From contig NZ_NSDM01000009.1 of the NCBI RefSeq assembly GCF_030852425.1, forward strand, positions 186,001 through 250,000: a stretch of DNA of 64,000 bases, in the 5' to 3' direction. Below are positions 9,900 to 18,540 of the stretch, piece by piece. The position numbers were made by a program, and so were the translations under genes. Below the pieces are notes generated by a model. The model was not told the origin of the DNA, ran no database searches, and saw only the letters and a list, made by a program, of their open reading frames with translations. Within the stretch, counting starts at the first letter, position 1. Each line of letters begins with the position of its first letter. The DNA comes from Saccharothrix longispora (GTDB lineage: Bacteria; Actinomycetota; Actinomycetes; Mycobacteriales; Pseudonocardiaceae).

Positions 9900-9907
9900 G
9901 AGACCTG

Positions 9908-10753
9908 GTGTCCACTCTCGATGCACCGGCACGCCCTGGTCTGATCCAGGGGCCGCTGCCCATCCTCGCCGCGTGCGCCCTGTGGGGCACCACCGGCACC
10001 GTCAGCTCGTTCGCCCCCGGTTCCGCGCCGCCCTCGGCGGTCGGCGCGGCCGGGCTGGTGCTCGGCGGCCTGCTGCTGTTCCTCAGCGCGCGTGGCTCCC
10101 GCGACGTGCTGCGCACCGCCGACCGGCGGCTGCTCCTGCTCGGGGCGGTGACGGCGGCCGGCTACGCGCTCGCGTTCTACCCGGCCGTGGCGCGCACCGG
10201 TGTGGCGGTGGCCACGACCGTGGCGCTGGCGACCGCGCCGATCGTGCTCGGCCTGCGGGCCCGGCCGTTCACCACGCTGACCGCCGTCGCCGGGTGCGCG
10301 GTGCTCGTGCTCGGTGGCGGCGAGGCGCACGTCGACGTGGTCGGCGTCGGACTGGCGCTGGTCGCGGGCCTGTCGTACGCCGCCTACTCGGCCGTCTGCG
10401 CCCACCTGATCGCGCGCGGGCACCCGTCGCGGGCGGTCGTGGGCGCGGTGTTCGGCGGCGCGTCGGCGCTGACCCTGCCCGTGCTGCTGGTGCTCGGCGT
10501 CGGCTGGGTGGGCACCGTCCAGGGCGCGGCGGTGACCGCGCACCTCGCGGTGTTCACCACGTTCCTGGCGTACCTGCTGTTCGGGCTCGGCCTGCGGCAC
10601 ACGAGCGCGGCGGCGGCGACCACGCTGACCCTGGCCGAACCCGCCGTGGCGGCCGTGCTGGGCGTGGTCGTGCTGGGTGAGCGCCTGCCGCTCGTGTCGT
10701 GGTGCGGCATGGGCGTGCTGGTGCTGGCGCTGGCGGTGCTCGCCCGCCGGTGA
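9908..10753 (+). CDS. EamA/DMT-family transporter
   Basis: 281 aa with ten predicted hydrophobic segments arranged as two EamA repeats (second repeat from about residue 145, VGVGLALVAGLSYAAYS). It ends with the typical GERLPLVSWCGMGVLVLALAVLARR. Members of this family export amino acids, nucleosides or drugs across the plasma membrane, often with proton exchange. GTG 9908 has GGAGA 4 nt upstream. The leader peptide and competing hairpins upstream suggest translation is tuned by charged-tRNA or by a drug acting on the ribosome. The substrate is unknown. Confidence 0.85.
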   Translation: MSTLDAPARPGLIQGPLPILAACALWGTTGTVSSFAPGSAPPSAVGAAGLVLGGLLLFLSARGSRDVLRTADRRLLLLGAVTAAGYALAFYPAVARTGVAVATTVALATAPIVLGLRARPFTTLTAVAGCAVLVLGGGEAHVDVVGVGLALVAGLSYAAYSAVCAHLIARGHPSRAVVGAVFGGASALTLPVLLVLGVGWVGTVQGAAVTAHLAVFTTFLAYLLFGLGLRHTSAAAATTLTLAEPAVAAVLGVVVLGERLPLVSWCGMGVLVLALAVLARR

Positions 10754-10774
10754 GCGCGGGCCGGCCGCCGCGGT

Positions 10775-11648
10775 TCACGCCTCGGCCGCGGCGGCCGGCT
10801 CGTCCAGTTCCCGCCGGGCGCGCCGCGCGCTGTACGCCCTGCTCGCCAGCACGGCCGCGCGCAGCTTCCGGCCCCCGCCCACCACCGGGTAGCGGCAGGT
10901 GGCCGGGGTGCCGCCGGTGGCGGGCGCGAACGCGTACTCGATCCGACTCGGGGCACCGCTCGCGGTCCCGGCCACGACGGTCGTCAGCCGGTGCGGCCGG
11001 ACGAACTCCACGGAGGACACCTCGGCGTCCGCCTCCGCGCCGAGCACCCGTGACGTCTGCCGGTACCGCGTGCCGGGGCCGGGCGTGACGAGCTCGACCC
11101 GCGTCACCGACGAGAACACCGCGACCGACCGCGCCGGGTCCGCGAGCAGGTCGAACACCGCCTCGGGCGCGGCCCGCACGTGCCGCTCCAGGGTGAACGC
11201 CACCACCGCGGGCGCGGCCTCGACGAGGTGCTCGGCGAGCCGGTCGGCGTCCCGGCGGAACCGCAGGTCGCTCAGCTCGAAGGCGTTGCGCCGGAGCAAC
11301 GGGCGCAGCGAGGGCGGCAGGTCCCCGGCGGCGGGCAGCGCCGCACCGCCCACCAGCACCGGGACGACGCGCAGGCCGCGGGCCGGCGCGCGCTCCACCT
11401 CCAGCCGCACGAAGTCCGCCGGGTCGTGCAGGCGCTCGGACGCCCACGCCCGCCCCGACGACCGCCGGCAGCACGTCGCACCGGTCCAGCACGCGCTCGA
11501 CGACCACCGCGAAGTCCTCGCCCGGCCCGATCGAGTCGACGTCCAGGAACACGGCGTCCTCGCCGAACCGCGCGGCCAGCACGTCGTACAGCCGTCCGGC
11601 GTGACCGGAGCTGTCGTCGCGCCGGTAGCTGATGAAGGTGGTCGGCAC
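10775..11648 (-). pseudogene. TIR-SRPBCC fusion protein gene with a one-base frameshift
   Basis: From GTG 11648 the frame reads PTTFISYRRDDSSGHAGRLYD and DAVFLDVDSIGPGEDF, a bacterial TIR domain. After CDVLPAVVG it drifts, while the frame one base away continues exactly as the family should: AWASERLHDPADFVRLEVE, with the putative catalytic glutamate, then PVLVGGAALP. Removing one C from the CCCC run at 11453-11456 (plus strand) restores about 290 codons. The C-terminal ~150 residues look like an SRPBCC/polyketide-cyclase domain (TLERHVRAAPEAVFDLLADP). TIR enzymes usually consume or rearrange NAD+. Sequencing error or a true recent mutation are both possible. It is divergent from the TelA-like operon, 186 bp away. 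Confidence 0.7.
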
Positions 11649-11834
11649 CCCACCAGCTCGGCAGTTCGACGCCCCGCGACCGCCGCTCGTCGGGCGGGAC
11701 GGCGCCGTCGGCCCCTCACCGGGTGAACCGACACCCATCGTTCACCCACAGTTCTCCCGTCCACCACCGCTTCGTGCGTCGAACGAGGCGGGCGGGGGAG
11801 AGGATTCCGACGAACACGGGGGTGAGCAGGTCAG

Positions 11835-12905
11835 GTGAAGCGCCGGTTGTCCATCGGCTCGGCCGTGCTGTTGCTGGCCGCGGTCGTCGCGGTGGTGGTG
11901 TGGGACGGTCCCGGCGACGCGCGGGGAGGAGGTGGCCCGACCACCGTCCGCGGTGTCATCGGGTCGGAGAAGCTCGCGTTCTTCCGCGACCCGAGGGTCG
12001 TCGAGCGGTTCGCCGCGCACGGGCTGTCGGTGGAGGTGGACACCGCCGGGTCGCGGCAGATCGCCACCTCCGTCGACCTCGGCGAGTACGCGTTCGCGTT
12101 CCCGTCGTCCTCGCCCGCCGCGCAGAAGATCCAGCGCGACAGGGGCACGACGGCCGGCTACACGCCGTTCCAGTCGCCCCTGGCCGTGGCGTCCTTCGAA
12201 CCGGTCGTGCGGCTCCTGGAGGCGGCGGGCGCGGTGCGCCGGGGCGCCGGGGACTACCGCGTGCTCGACGTCGCGGCGGTGCTGGAGCTGGCCGGCACCC
12301 GCTGGGACCAGCTGCCCGGCAACACCGACTACCCGGTGCGCAAGAACATCCTGGTGACCACGACCAACCCGGCCGAGTCGAACTCGGCGGCCATGTACCT
12401 GGCCGCCGCGGCGTTCGTGGCCAACGGCGACGCCGCGGTCACCGCGCCCGAGCAGGAGGCGCGGGTGCTGCCGCTGGTCGCCGGCCTGTTCCGCGACCAG
12501 GGCTACACGCAGAACAGCACCGAGGGGCCGTTCGAGGACTACCTGGCCGCGGGCATGGGCAAGGCGCCGCTGGCCCTGGTCTACGAGTCGCAGTACCTCG
12601 ACCGGGTGCTGCGCGGCGACGGCTCGATCCGCCCGGACATGCGCCTGCTCTACCTCGCGCCCACCGTGTACTCCAAGCACACGCTCGTGCCGCTGGACGA
12701 CCGGGGCGACGAGGTCGGCAGGGTGCTGTCCACCGACGCCGAACTCGGCAGGCTCGCCGCCGCGTTCGGCTTCCGCACCACCGATCCCGCGCACTTCGCC
12801 GGCGTCGTCGGCGACAAGGCGCCCGTCGACCTGGTGGACGTCGTCGAACCGCCGTCGTTCGAGGTGCTGGAACGGCTGCTCGACGCGGTCGGCGCGCCGT
12901 CGTGA
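11835..12905 (+). CDS. Membrane-anchored solute-binding-fold protein of the TelA-like operon
   Basis: 356 aa. An N-terminal hydrophobic segment (residues ~6-23) with no lipobox cysteine should anchor it outside the membrane. The remainder resembles the periplasmic type 2 binding fold (RGVIGSEKLAFFRDPRVVERFAAHGLSVEVDTAGSRQIA). GTG 11835 has AGCAGG upstream. Its last bases overlap the start of the next gene (GTGA), so the two are translationally coupled. No permease or ATPase gene is nearby, so a sensory or scaffolding role is more likely than transport. Function unknown. Confidence 0.7.
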   Translation: MKRRLSIGSAVLLLAAVVAVVVWDGPGDARGGGGPTTVRGVIGSEKLAFFRDPRVVERFAAHGLSVEVDTAGSRQIATSVDLGEYAFAFPSSSPAAQKIQRDRGTTAGYTPFQSPLAVASFEPVVRLLEAAGAVRRGAGDYRVLDVAAVLELAGTRWDQLPGNTDYPVRKNILVTTTNPAESNSAAMYLAAAAFVANGDAAVTAPEQEARVLPLVAGLFRDQGYTQNSTEGPFEDYLAAGMGKAPLALVYESQYLDRVLRGDGSIRPDMRLLYLAPTVYSKHTLVPLDDRGDEVGRVLSTDAELGRLAAAFGFRTTDPAHFAGVVGDKAPVDLVDVVEPPSFEVLERLLDAVGAPS

Positions 12906-14053
12906 CCGGGTTCGCGCTCACCCCGCCCGAGCCGGTGCCGCCGGTCCCGGTCGAACGCGCGGCGGGCCTGATCGCCCTCGACGACGACGCCCGCGCCGAC
13001 GTCGGCCGACGCGCCGACGAGTTCGCCGGGCGGTTGGCGGCGCTCGACGCGCGCTCACCGGCGTTCACCACCGCGCTGGACGAGCTGCTCGCCGTCGGCG
13101 AGTCGGACATGCGCGCGGCGGCCGGCGTGGCGGGCGCGATGCTCGACCGCTCCGCCCGCGCGCTGCGCGACGGCTCGCCGCAGGTCGGCATCACCACCAG
13201 CCTGGCGGGCCTGCGCCGCACCGTCGCCGAGCTCGACCCGGCCAGGCTGCCGATCACCGGGCGCAAACTGGTCCGGCTGCTGCCCGGCGCGAACGCGGCG
13301 AAGCGCGCCCTGGACCGCTACCGCGCGGCGGGGGAGCCGGTGGACCAGCTCGTCGTGGACCTGCGCACCCGGCAGGACGCGTTGCGCCGCGACAACGCCG
13401 CGGTCAAGCGCGAGCGTGAGCGGCTGTGGGAGGTCATGGGTCGGCTGGCCGAGTCCGCGGCCCTCGCCGAGGCTGTCGACGGGGCCGTCGCGCGGCAGGC
13501 CGACGTGCTCGACCTGACCGACCCCGAGCGGGCCCGGGCGCTGCGCGCCGACGTGCTGCACCCGATCCGCCGACGCCACCAGGACCTGCTCACCCAGCTC
13601 GCCGTGAGCGCCCAGGGCTACCTCGCGCTGGACCTGGTGCGGCGCACCAACGACGAGCTCGTCCGCGGCGTCGAGCGGGCGGTGTCCACCACGGTCGCCG
13701 CGCTGCGGGTCGCCCTGCTGGTCAGTGGCGCCCTGGCGCAGCAGCGGGACGTGCTCGACGAGGTCGACGCCGTGCGCGCCACCACCGACGGCCTGCTGCG
13801 CGCCAACGCCGACCTGCTCGACCTCCAGACCGCGGAGATCCGCCGGGCGGGCAGCGACCCGGCGGTCGCGGTGGAGGCGCTGCGCTCCTCGTTCGACCGC
13901 ATCTACGCCGCGATCGACGCGGTCGACGGCTACCGGGCGGACGCGGTGCGCACGATGGAGGCGACGGTCGAGTCGCTGTCCGGGGAGGTCCGGCGCGCGG
14001 AGGCGCACCTGCGCCGCTCGCACGACACCGCGCTGGTCGAGGGGGACCGATGA
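12902..14053 (+). CDS. Toxic anion resistance (TelA/YaaN-like) protein
   Basis: 383 aa, almost entirely charged alpha-helix, of the TelA family: SPAFTTALDELLAVGESDMRAAAGVAGAMLDR near the N-terminus, then LPGANAAKRALDRYRAA and a long coiled-coil ending QTAEIRRAGSDPAVAVEALRSSFDRIYAAIDAVD. No signal peptide. TelA proteins are linked to tellurite and other stress resistance by unknown biochemistry and often pair with XpaC-type membrane proteins, as here (gene at 15678). It overlaps both neighbours by 4 bp, so the four genes are probably made in fixed ratio. Confidence 0.85.
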   Translation: MTGFALTPPEPVPPVPVERAAGLIALDDDARADVGRRADEFAGRLAALDARSPAFTTALDELLAVGESDMRAAAGVAGAMLDRSARALRDGSPQVGITTSLAGLRRTVAELDPARLPITGRKLVRLLPGANAAKRALDRYRAAGEPVDQLVVDLRTRQDALRRDNAAVKRERERLWEVMGRLAESAALAEAVDGAVARQADVLDLTDPERARALRADVLHPIRRRHQDLLTQLAVSAQGYLALDLVRRTNDELVRGVERAVSTTVAALRVALLVSGALAQQRDVLDEVDAVRATTDGLLRANADLLDLQTAEIRRAGSDPAVAVEALRSSFDRIYAAIDAVDGYRADAVRTMEATVESLSGEVRRAEAHLRRSHDTALVEGDR

Positions 14054-15681
14054 GGACGCCGTTCACGCTCGTGCTCGTGCTGCTGCTGGTGTCGGCGTGC
14101 ACCGGCCCGACCGACCCGGGGCCGGCGGAACCCGGCCTGCCGGCGGGGCCGCCCAGGCCCGGCGTGCTGCGCGTGCTCGCCGGCAGCGAGCTGACCGACA
14201 TGGGGGACGTGCTGGAGGAGGCCGCGGCCGCCACCGGGGTCCGGGTCGAGTTCACCTTCACGGGCACCCTGGAGGGCACCGAGGCGCTGGCCGGGGGCGC
14301 GGTCGACGGCAGGTACGACGCCGTGTGGTTCTCGTCCAACCGCTACCCGGCGGGCGTCCCCGAGGCGGCCCGGCGGCTCGGCGCGCAGGTCGAGGTGATG
14401 AGCTCCCCGGTCGTCCTCGGACTGACCGGGTCGAAGGCCCGCGAGCTGGGCTGGACCGACCGCCGGGTCGGCTGGGGCGAGATCGCCGAGGCCGCCGGGC
14501 GGCGCGCGTTCAGCTACGGCATGACCGACCCGTCCGCCTCGAACTCCGGGTTCTCCGCGCTGGTCGGCGTCGCGTCCGCCCTCGCCGGGGCGGGCGCCGC
14601 GGTCGACGCCGCGCAGATCGACGCGGTCACCCCGGAGCTCAAGGAGTTCTTCTCCGCGCAGGCGCTGTCCGCCGGCTCGTCCGGCTGGTTGTGGCAGGCC
14701 TACCAGCGCCGCGCCACCGGCGAGGACCCCGGCGGGAAGGTCGACGGGCTGATCAACTACGAGTCCGTGCTGCTGTCGGTCGACTCCGTGCGCGCATCGC
14801 CCGAGGAGTTCACCGTCGTGTACCCGAGCGACGGGGTGGTGACCGCCGACTACCCGTTCACCCTGCTCGCCGACGCGGGCGACGACGCGCGCGACGCCCA
14901 CCGTCGCCTCACCGACCACCTGCGCACGCCCGACGCGCAGCGCCGGATCATGGAGACCACGCACCGCAGGCCCGTCGTGCCGGGCGTCGCGCTGTCCGAC
15001 GACTTCACGCGGCGCGACCTGGTCGAGCTGCCGTTCCCCGTGGCGCAGGCGGCCGTCGACGCGCTGCTCGCCGCGTACTTCGACGAGATCCGGCGCCCCT
15101 CCCGCACCCTCTACGTGCTCGACACCTCCGGGTCGATGGCGGGCGACCGCATCGCGTCGCTGCGCTCCGCGCTGATCGGGCTGACCGGCGCGGACGACTC
15201 GCTCACCGGTCGGTACCGGCGCTTCCGCAGCCGCGAGGAGGTGACGATGCTGCCGTTCGGCAGCGCTCCGGGCGAACCGCGCACCTTCACCCTGCCCGAG
15301 GGCGACCCCACGGCCGCACTGGCCGGGATCGCCGAGTACGCCGGGGGACTGCGGGAGGGCGGCGGCACGGCGATCTACGACAGCCTGTCGCGCGCCTACG
15401 AGGTGATGGGACCGCTGGTGGCCGCCGACCCCGACCGGTTCACCTCGATCGTGCTGATGACCGACGGCGAGAACACCGACGGCTCGGGCCTCGCGGAGTT
15501 CGAGGCGTCGTTCGGCTCGGTGCCCGCGCGGCTGCGGGGCGTGCCGGTGTTCACCGTGCTGTTCGGCGAGGGCAGCGACGACGAGCTGACCCGCGTGGCC
15601 GCGCTGACCGGCGGCAAGGTGTTCGACGCCCGCGCCGTCGACCTCGGCGGGGTGTTCCGCGAGATCCGCGGGTACCAGTGA
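14050..15681 (+). CDS. Lipoprotein with solute-binding domain and VWA domain
   Basis: 543 aa. The lipobox is LLLVSACTG (Cys ~17). Residues ~40-350 look like an extracellular solute-binding domain (PGVLRVLAGSELTDM; MTDPSASNSGFSALVGVASAL). Residues ~355-540 form a von Willebrand A domain with an intact metal site: DTSGSMAG, a threonine in GGGTAIYDSL and the aspartate of LMTDGENTDG. Both domains should face outside the membrane. ATG 14050 overlaps the TelA-like stop. VWA domains with this site bind divalent metal and a partner protein. Binding-fold plus VWA in one chain beside TelA suggests sensing of an extracellular anion or metal; this is inference. Confidence 0.8.
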   Translation: MRTPFTLVLVLLLVSACTGPTDPGPAEPGLPAGPPRPGVLRVLAGSELTDMGDVLEEAAAATGVRVEFTFTGTLEGTEALAGGAVDGRYDAVWFSSNRYPAGVPEAARRLGAQVEVMSSPVVLGLTGSKARELGWTDRRVGWGEIAEAAGRRAFSYGMTDPSASNSGFSALVGVASALAGAGAAVDAAQIDAVTPELKEFFSAQALSAGSSGWLWQAYQRRATGEDPGGKVDGLINYESVLLSVDSVRASPEEFTVVYPSDGVVTADYPFTLLADAGDDARDAHRRLTDHLRTPDAQRRIMETTHRRPVVPGVALSDDFTRRDLVELPFPVAQAAVDALLAAYFDEIRRPSRTLYVLDTSGSMAGDRIASLRSALIGLTGADDSLTGRYRRFRSREEVTMLPFGSAPGEPRTFTLPEGDPTAALAGIAEYAGGLREGGGTAIYDSLSRAYEVMGPLVAADPDRFTSIVLMTDGENTDGSGLAEFEASFGSVPARLRGVPVFTVLFGEGSDDELTRVAALTGGKVFDARAVDLGGVFREIRGYQ

Positions 15682-16268
15682 TCGGCTACCTGGGCTCCAC
15701 CAAGAACCTCGTCGGCTGCCTGGCCGGCCTGGCGGGCGTGCTGCTGCACGTGACCGGCGCCGTCGGGGCGTGGTGGCCCGCGGTCGTCGCCGCCCTGTAC
15801 GCGGCGGGCGCGCTGCTCGCCCCGGCGGAGGGGGTGCGCCTGGTGCCGGTCGACCCGGTCGTCGAGGTCGGGCGGCTGCGGTCCGGGCTGGACGAGCTGG
15901 TGCGCGGGGTGGAGGCCCGGGCTTCCCGCGTGCCGCCGCCCGCCCTGGAGGCGGTGCGCCGGATCGCCGCCGTGCTCGGCGACCTGCTCGACCGGCCCGC
16001 CACCCTGACCGCGGACCCCGAGCTGCGGCACGCCGTGCCGCGGTTGGCCCGCACCGACCTGCCGCTGTCCGTGCAGACCTACCTGAACCTGCCGTGGTGG
16101 TACGCGGTCCGGCAGCGGGCGGGCGGGACGAGCCCGGACGCCGAGTTGCTGGCCCAGTTGGAGCTGCTGGAGGCCGAGGCGCACCGGCTCGCCGACCGGG
16201 TGTACGGCGCCGACGTCGACCGGCAGGCCGACCACACCCGATATCTGAGGGACCGCGACGAGGGCTGA
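15678..16268 (+). CDS. XpaC-like membrane protein
   Basis: 196 aa. Two hydrophobic segments at residues ~9-28 and ~31-48 are followed by a cytoplasmic helical domain. The block around SVQTYLNLPWWYAVRQ and the overall layout recall the XpaC family, which is encoded with TelA/YaaN homologues in Firmicutes. GTG 15678 overlaps the previous stop. It would provide the inner-membrane anchor of the putative TelA complex. Assignment to XpaC is by layout and neighbourhood, with moderate confidence. Confidence 0.55.
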   Translation: MIGYLGSTKNLVGCLAGLAGVLLHVTGAVGAWWPAVVAALYAAGALLAPAEGVRLVPVDPVVEVGRLRSGLDELVRGVEARASRVPPPALEAVRRIAAVLGDLLDRPATLTADPELRHAVPRLARTDLPLSVQTYLNLPWWYAVRQRAGGTSPDAELLAQLELLEAEAHRLADRVYGADVDRQADHTRYLRDRDEG

Positions 16269-16271
16269 CCG

Positions 16272-18083
16272 ATGGTGTCCGCCCGGTGAGGTACCGGGGT
16301 TCGGCGCGCACCTGTCGGCACTGCTGGACGCCCTGACCCCCGAGCGGGCCTGCCTGGTGCAGCAGGTGCTGCGCGGCGTCGAACCGGCCGTCATCCACAG
16401 CCGGCACGCCTCCGCGCCGGCCGGCCTCGTGGCCGAGCTGCCCGGGCTGCACGCGGCGCTGGAGCACCACCACGCGGCGGGGCAGCCGCAGAAGCACCTG
16501 GTCGACCGGTTGTGCGAGAACGTCCCCGCTCGCGTCGACGCGAGCACCGCCGTCCGGGACGGGACGTGCTCGACCCGAACGCCGGGCTGGTGCGGGACGC
16601 GCGCGCCGCCGTGGCCAGGTCCGATGTGGACGGCGTGCGCCCGCTCGGACCGCTGCGCGACGCGGTGTCCGGCGTGGACGGGGTGCTCGCACGGCGGTTC
16701 ACCGAGGTCCGGGAGCACCCGGACGACACGGCCGACGGCGTCGCCGACGAGGTCGCCTGCCTGCTCGCCGCGCTCGCCCGCGACCCGTCGGCCGTCGAGC
16801 TGGACCTGGCGCGCCTGGACCGCTGGGACGCCGCGTCGGTGTGGCGGACCCTGCGACCGGACGTCGCGCCGCACCGGGCCGCGCTGGTCGTGCCGGGAGC
16901 CGGCGCGCTGGAGGGCCTGGACGCGTTCGACGCCACCGCCGAGCAGGCGCCGCCGCGCTCGGCCCGCTCCCTGCGGTGGGACTCGGCGACGCAAGGGCCG
17001 CGCGCCTTCGTCGACGCCACGTCGGCGGGCGGCGAGGTGCGCGCGGTGGACCGCCGGTCGGCCGCCCGCAAGGCCCGCCGGGCGCTGGTGGAGCTGCTCG
17101 ACCAGTACACGGCGGGCACGCGCCTGTCCTCGCCGGTCGTGGACGCCCGGGTGCTGGTGAACCGGGTGGGTGCGGCCGGGACCGAGCAGTGGCGGCCGCC
17201 CGTGCGCACCACCCCCGTCGCCCGCCCGTTGACCCGCCGCGAGCTGCCCGACGAGGTGCGGCGGGCGCTGCGGATGGCGCACGTGGCCGCCGGCGCGCCC
17301 GCCGTGGCGTCGGCGCCGGCGTGGTCGGCGCTGGAGGCCTGCGGGTTGGTGCGGCGGCACGAGCCGGCCGCGGCGCCGGCTGTGCAGGCGTTGCGCCGGC
17401 AGGTCGTCGGCGCGTACCGGACCGTGCACCAGTCCGCGGCCGCGCGACTGGAGCAGGCCCGGCGGCGCGTGGCCGAGGCCGAGCGCGCCGAGCGCCACCG
17501 CGCCGCCGCCCGCCGGGACCCGACCGGCCGGGCCGGGTCGTCCGCCGCCCGCGCCGCGCTCGGCGACCTCCTCCCGCACCTGCACCCGCCCGCCGTCCAC
17601 GAGGTCACCGGCCGGCGCGCCGCGCCGGCCGGTCCCGAGGTGCTCGCCGGCCGGTTGCGCGACCGGATCACCCGCACGTCCGCGGTCCTCGACGCCCTCC
17701 ACGCGACGAGGAACCCCACCCCGCACTCCGGGCCGGCCGGCGACGAACCCGTGCACGCCGTCGGCGCGGTGATGCTGACCGACCTGGCCCTGGAGGTCCT
17801 GGGCAACTGGTACGCCCACGCGTCGGACCCCACCACCCCGCCCGCCGAGGTGATCGCCACCCTCGCCCGCCGCCACCACGAGATCCTGTCCCGCCTGACC
17901 GGCGGCACGCGACCGGCCCGGCTCGACTCCGACCGCCTGACCAGCCCCGGCACGACCGGCGTGTGGCGGCCGCGCCGGCCCGCGGTGGGAAACGCGACGG
18001 TCCGCCGCACATCCGTGGTGCGCGGCGGACCTCACTGCTCGGTGCTCTTCAGCGCGTCGTCGCGAAACGGTCGGCGGTCGTGA
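16272..18083 (+). pseudogene. Long unknown gene of the TelA-like operon with two apparent -1 frameshifts
   Basis: ATG 16272 lies 3 bp after the previous stop but meets TGA at codon 6. One extra G in CGGTGAG (about 16285-16287) would join it to the next frame, which reads GEVPGFGAHLSALLDALTPERACL. A second missing G in GGGAC (about 16561-16564) would join that to DVLDPNAGLVRDARAAVARSD and ~500 further codons. The corrected product is about 600 aa, soluble, helical, with a coiled coil around HQSAAARLEQARRRVAEAERAERHR. The extreme C-terminus is low-complexity, so the true stop is uncertain. I recognise no family. The position suggests a cytoplasmic partner of the TelA-like protein. Confidence 0.45.
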
Positions 18084-18094
18084 CCGGCGACCGC

Positions 18095-18526
18095 CTACTC
18101 CTCTTCCGCCTCGACCTCGACGTCGTCACCCTCGACCTCGGCGTCCTCGCCCCAGCCGTTGTCACCGGCGTGGCTCTCGACGCTCTCGCTGAAGGCGCCC
18201 TCCTCGCCGGCGTAGTGCGTCGAGTTCCAGTAGTGGGCACCGTCCGAGCCGTGGTCGCCGCCCCAGCCGTGGCCGCCGGCGAGCGAGCCCGTCTCCTCGG
18301 AGTAGGCCCCCTCGTCGTCCGCCCACGACTCGTGTTCCAGGAAGAACGCCACACCGTCCACGACGCCGGAGTACACGCCCTCCGAGCCCGCGCCCTCGGA
18401 TGTGGCGACCGAGACCTCGTGCTCGTGGTGGACGTCCTCGGCGGACGCCGAGGCGAGACCGGCGGCACCGATCAGCACCGGGGCGGACACGAAGCTCGCG
18501 GCGATGAGACGAGTGATGTTGCGCAT
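18095..18526 (-). CDS. Small acidic secreted protein with an internal duplication
   Basis: 143 aa. ATG 18526 is preceded by AAGGAGG. A Sec signal peptide ends near ASASA (residue ~28). The mature part is strongly acidic, finishes with a run of Glu/Asp and carries two copies of a ~25-residue unit rich in Gly, Glu, His and Trp: WADDEGAYSEETGSLAGGHG and YAGEEGAFSESVESHAGDNG, each followed by WG-(G/E)-D. No cysteine. It could bind cations or coat the cell surface. No family recognised. Confidence 0.75.
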   Translation of the reverse strand: MRNITRLIAASFVSAPVLIGAAGLASASAEDVHHEHEVSVATSEGAGSEGVYSGVVDGVAFFLEHESWADDEGAYSEETGSLAGGHGWGGDHGSDGAHYWNSTHYAGEEGAFSESVESHAGDNGWGEDAEVEGDDVEVEAEEE

Positions 18527-18540
18527 GGGGAACCTCCTTG

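Noticed and set aside
11400..11520. Programmed ribosomal frameshifting in the TIR gene
   Set aside because: No slippery heptamer with downstream pseudoknot is evident, and the family is normally encoded in one frame. Error or mutation is simpler.
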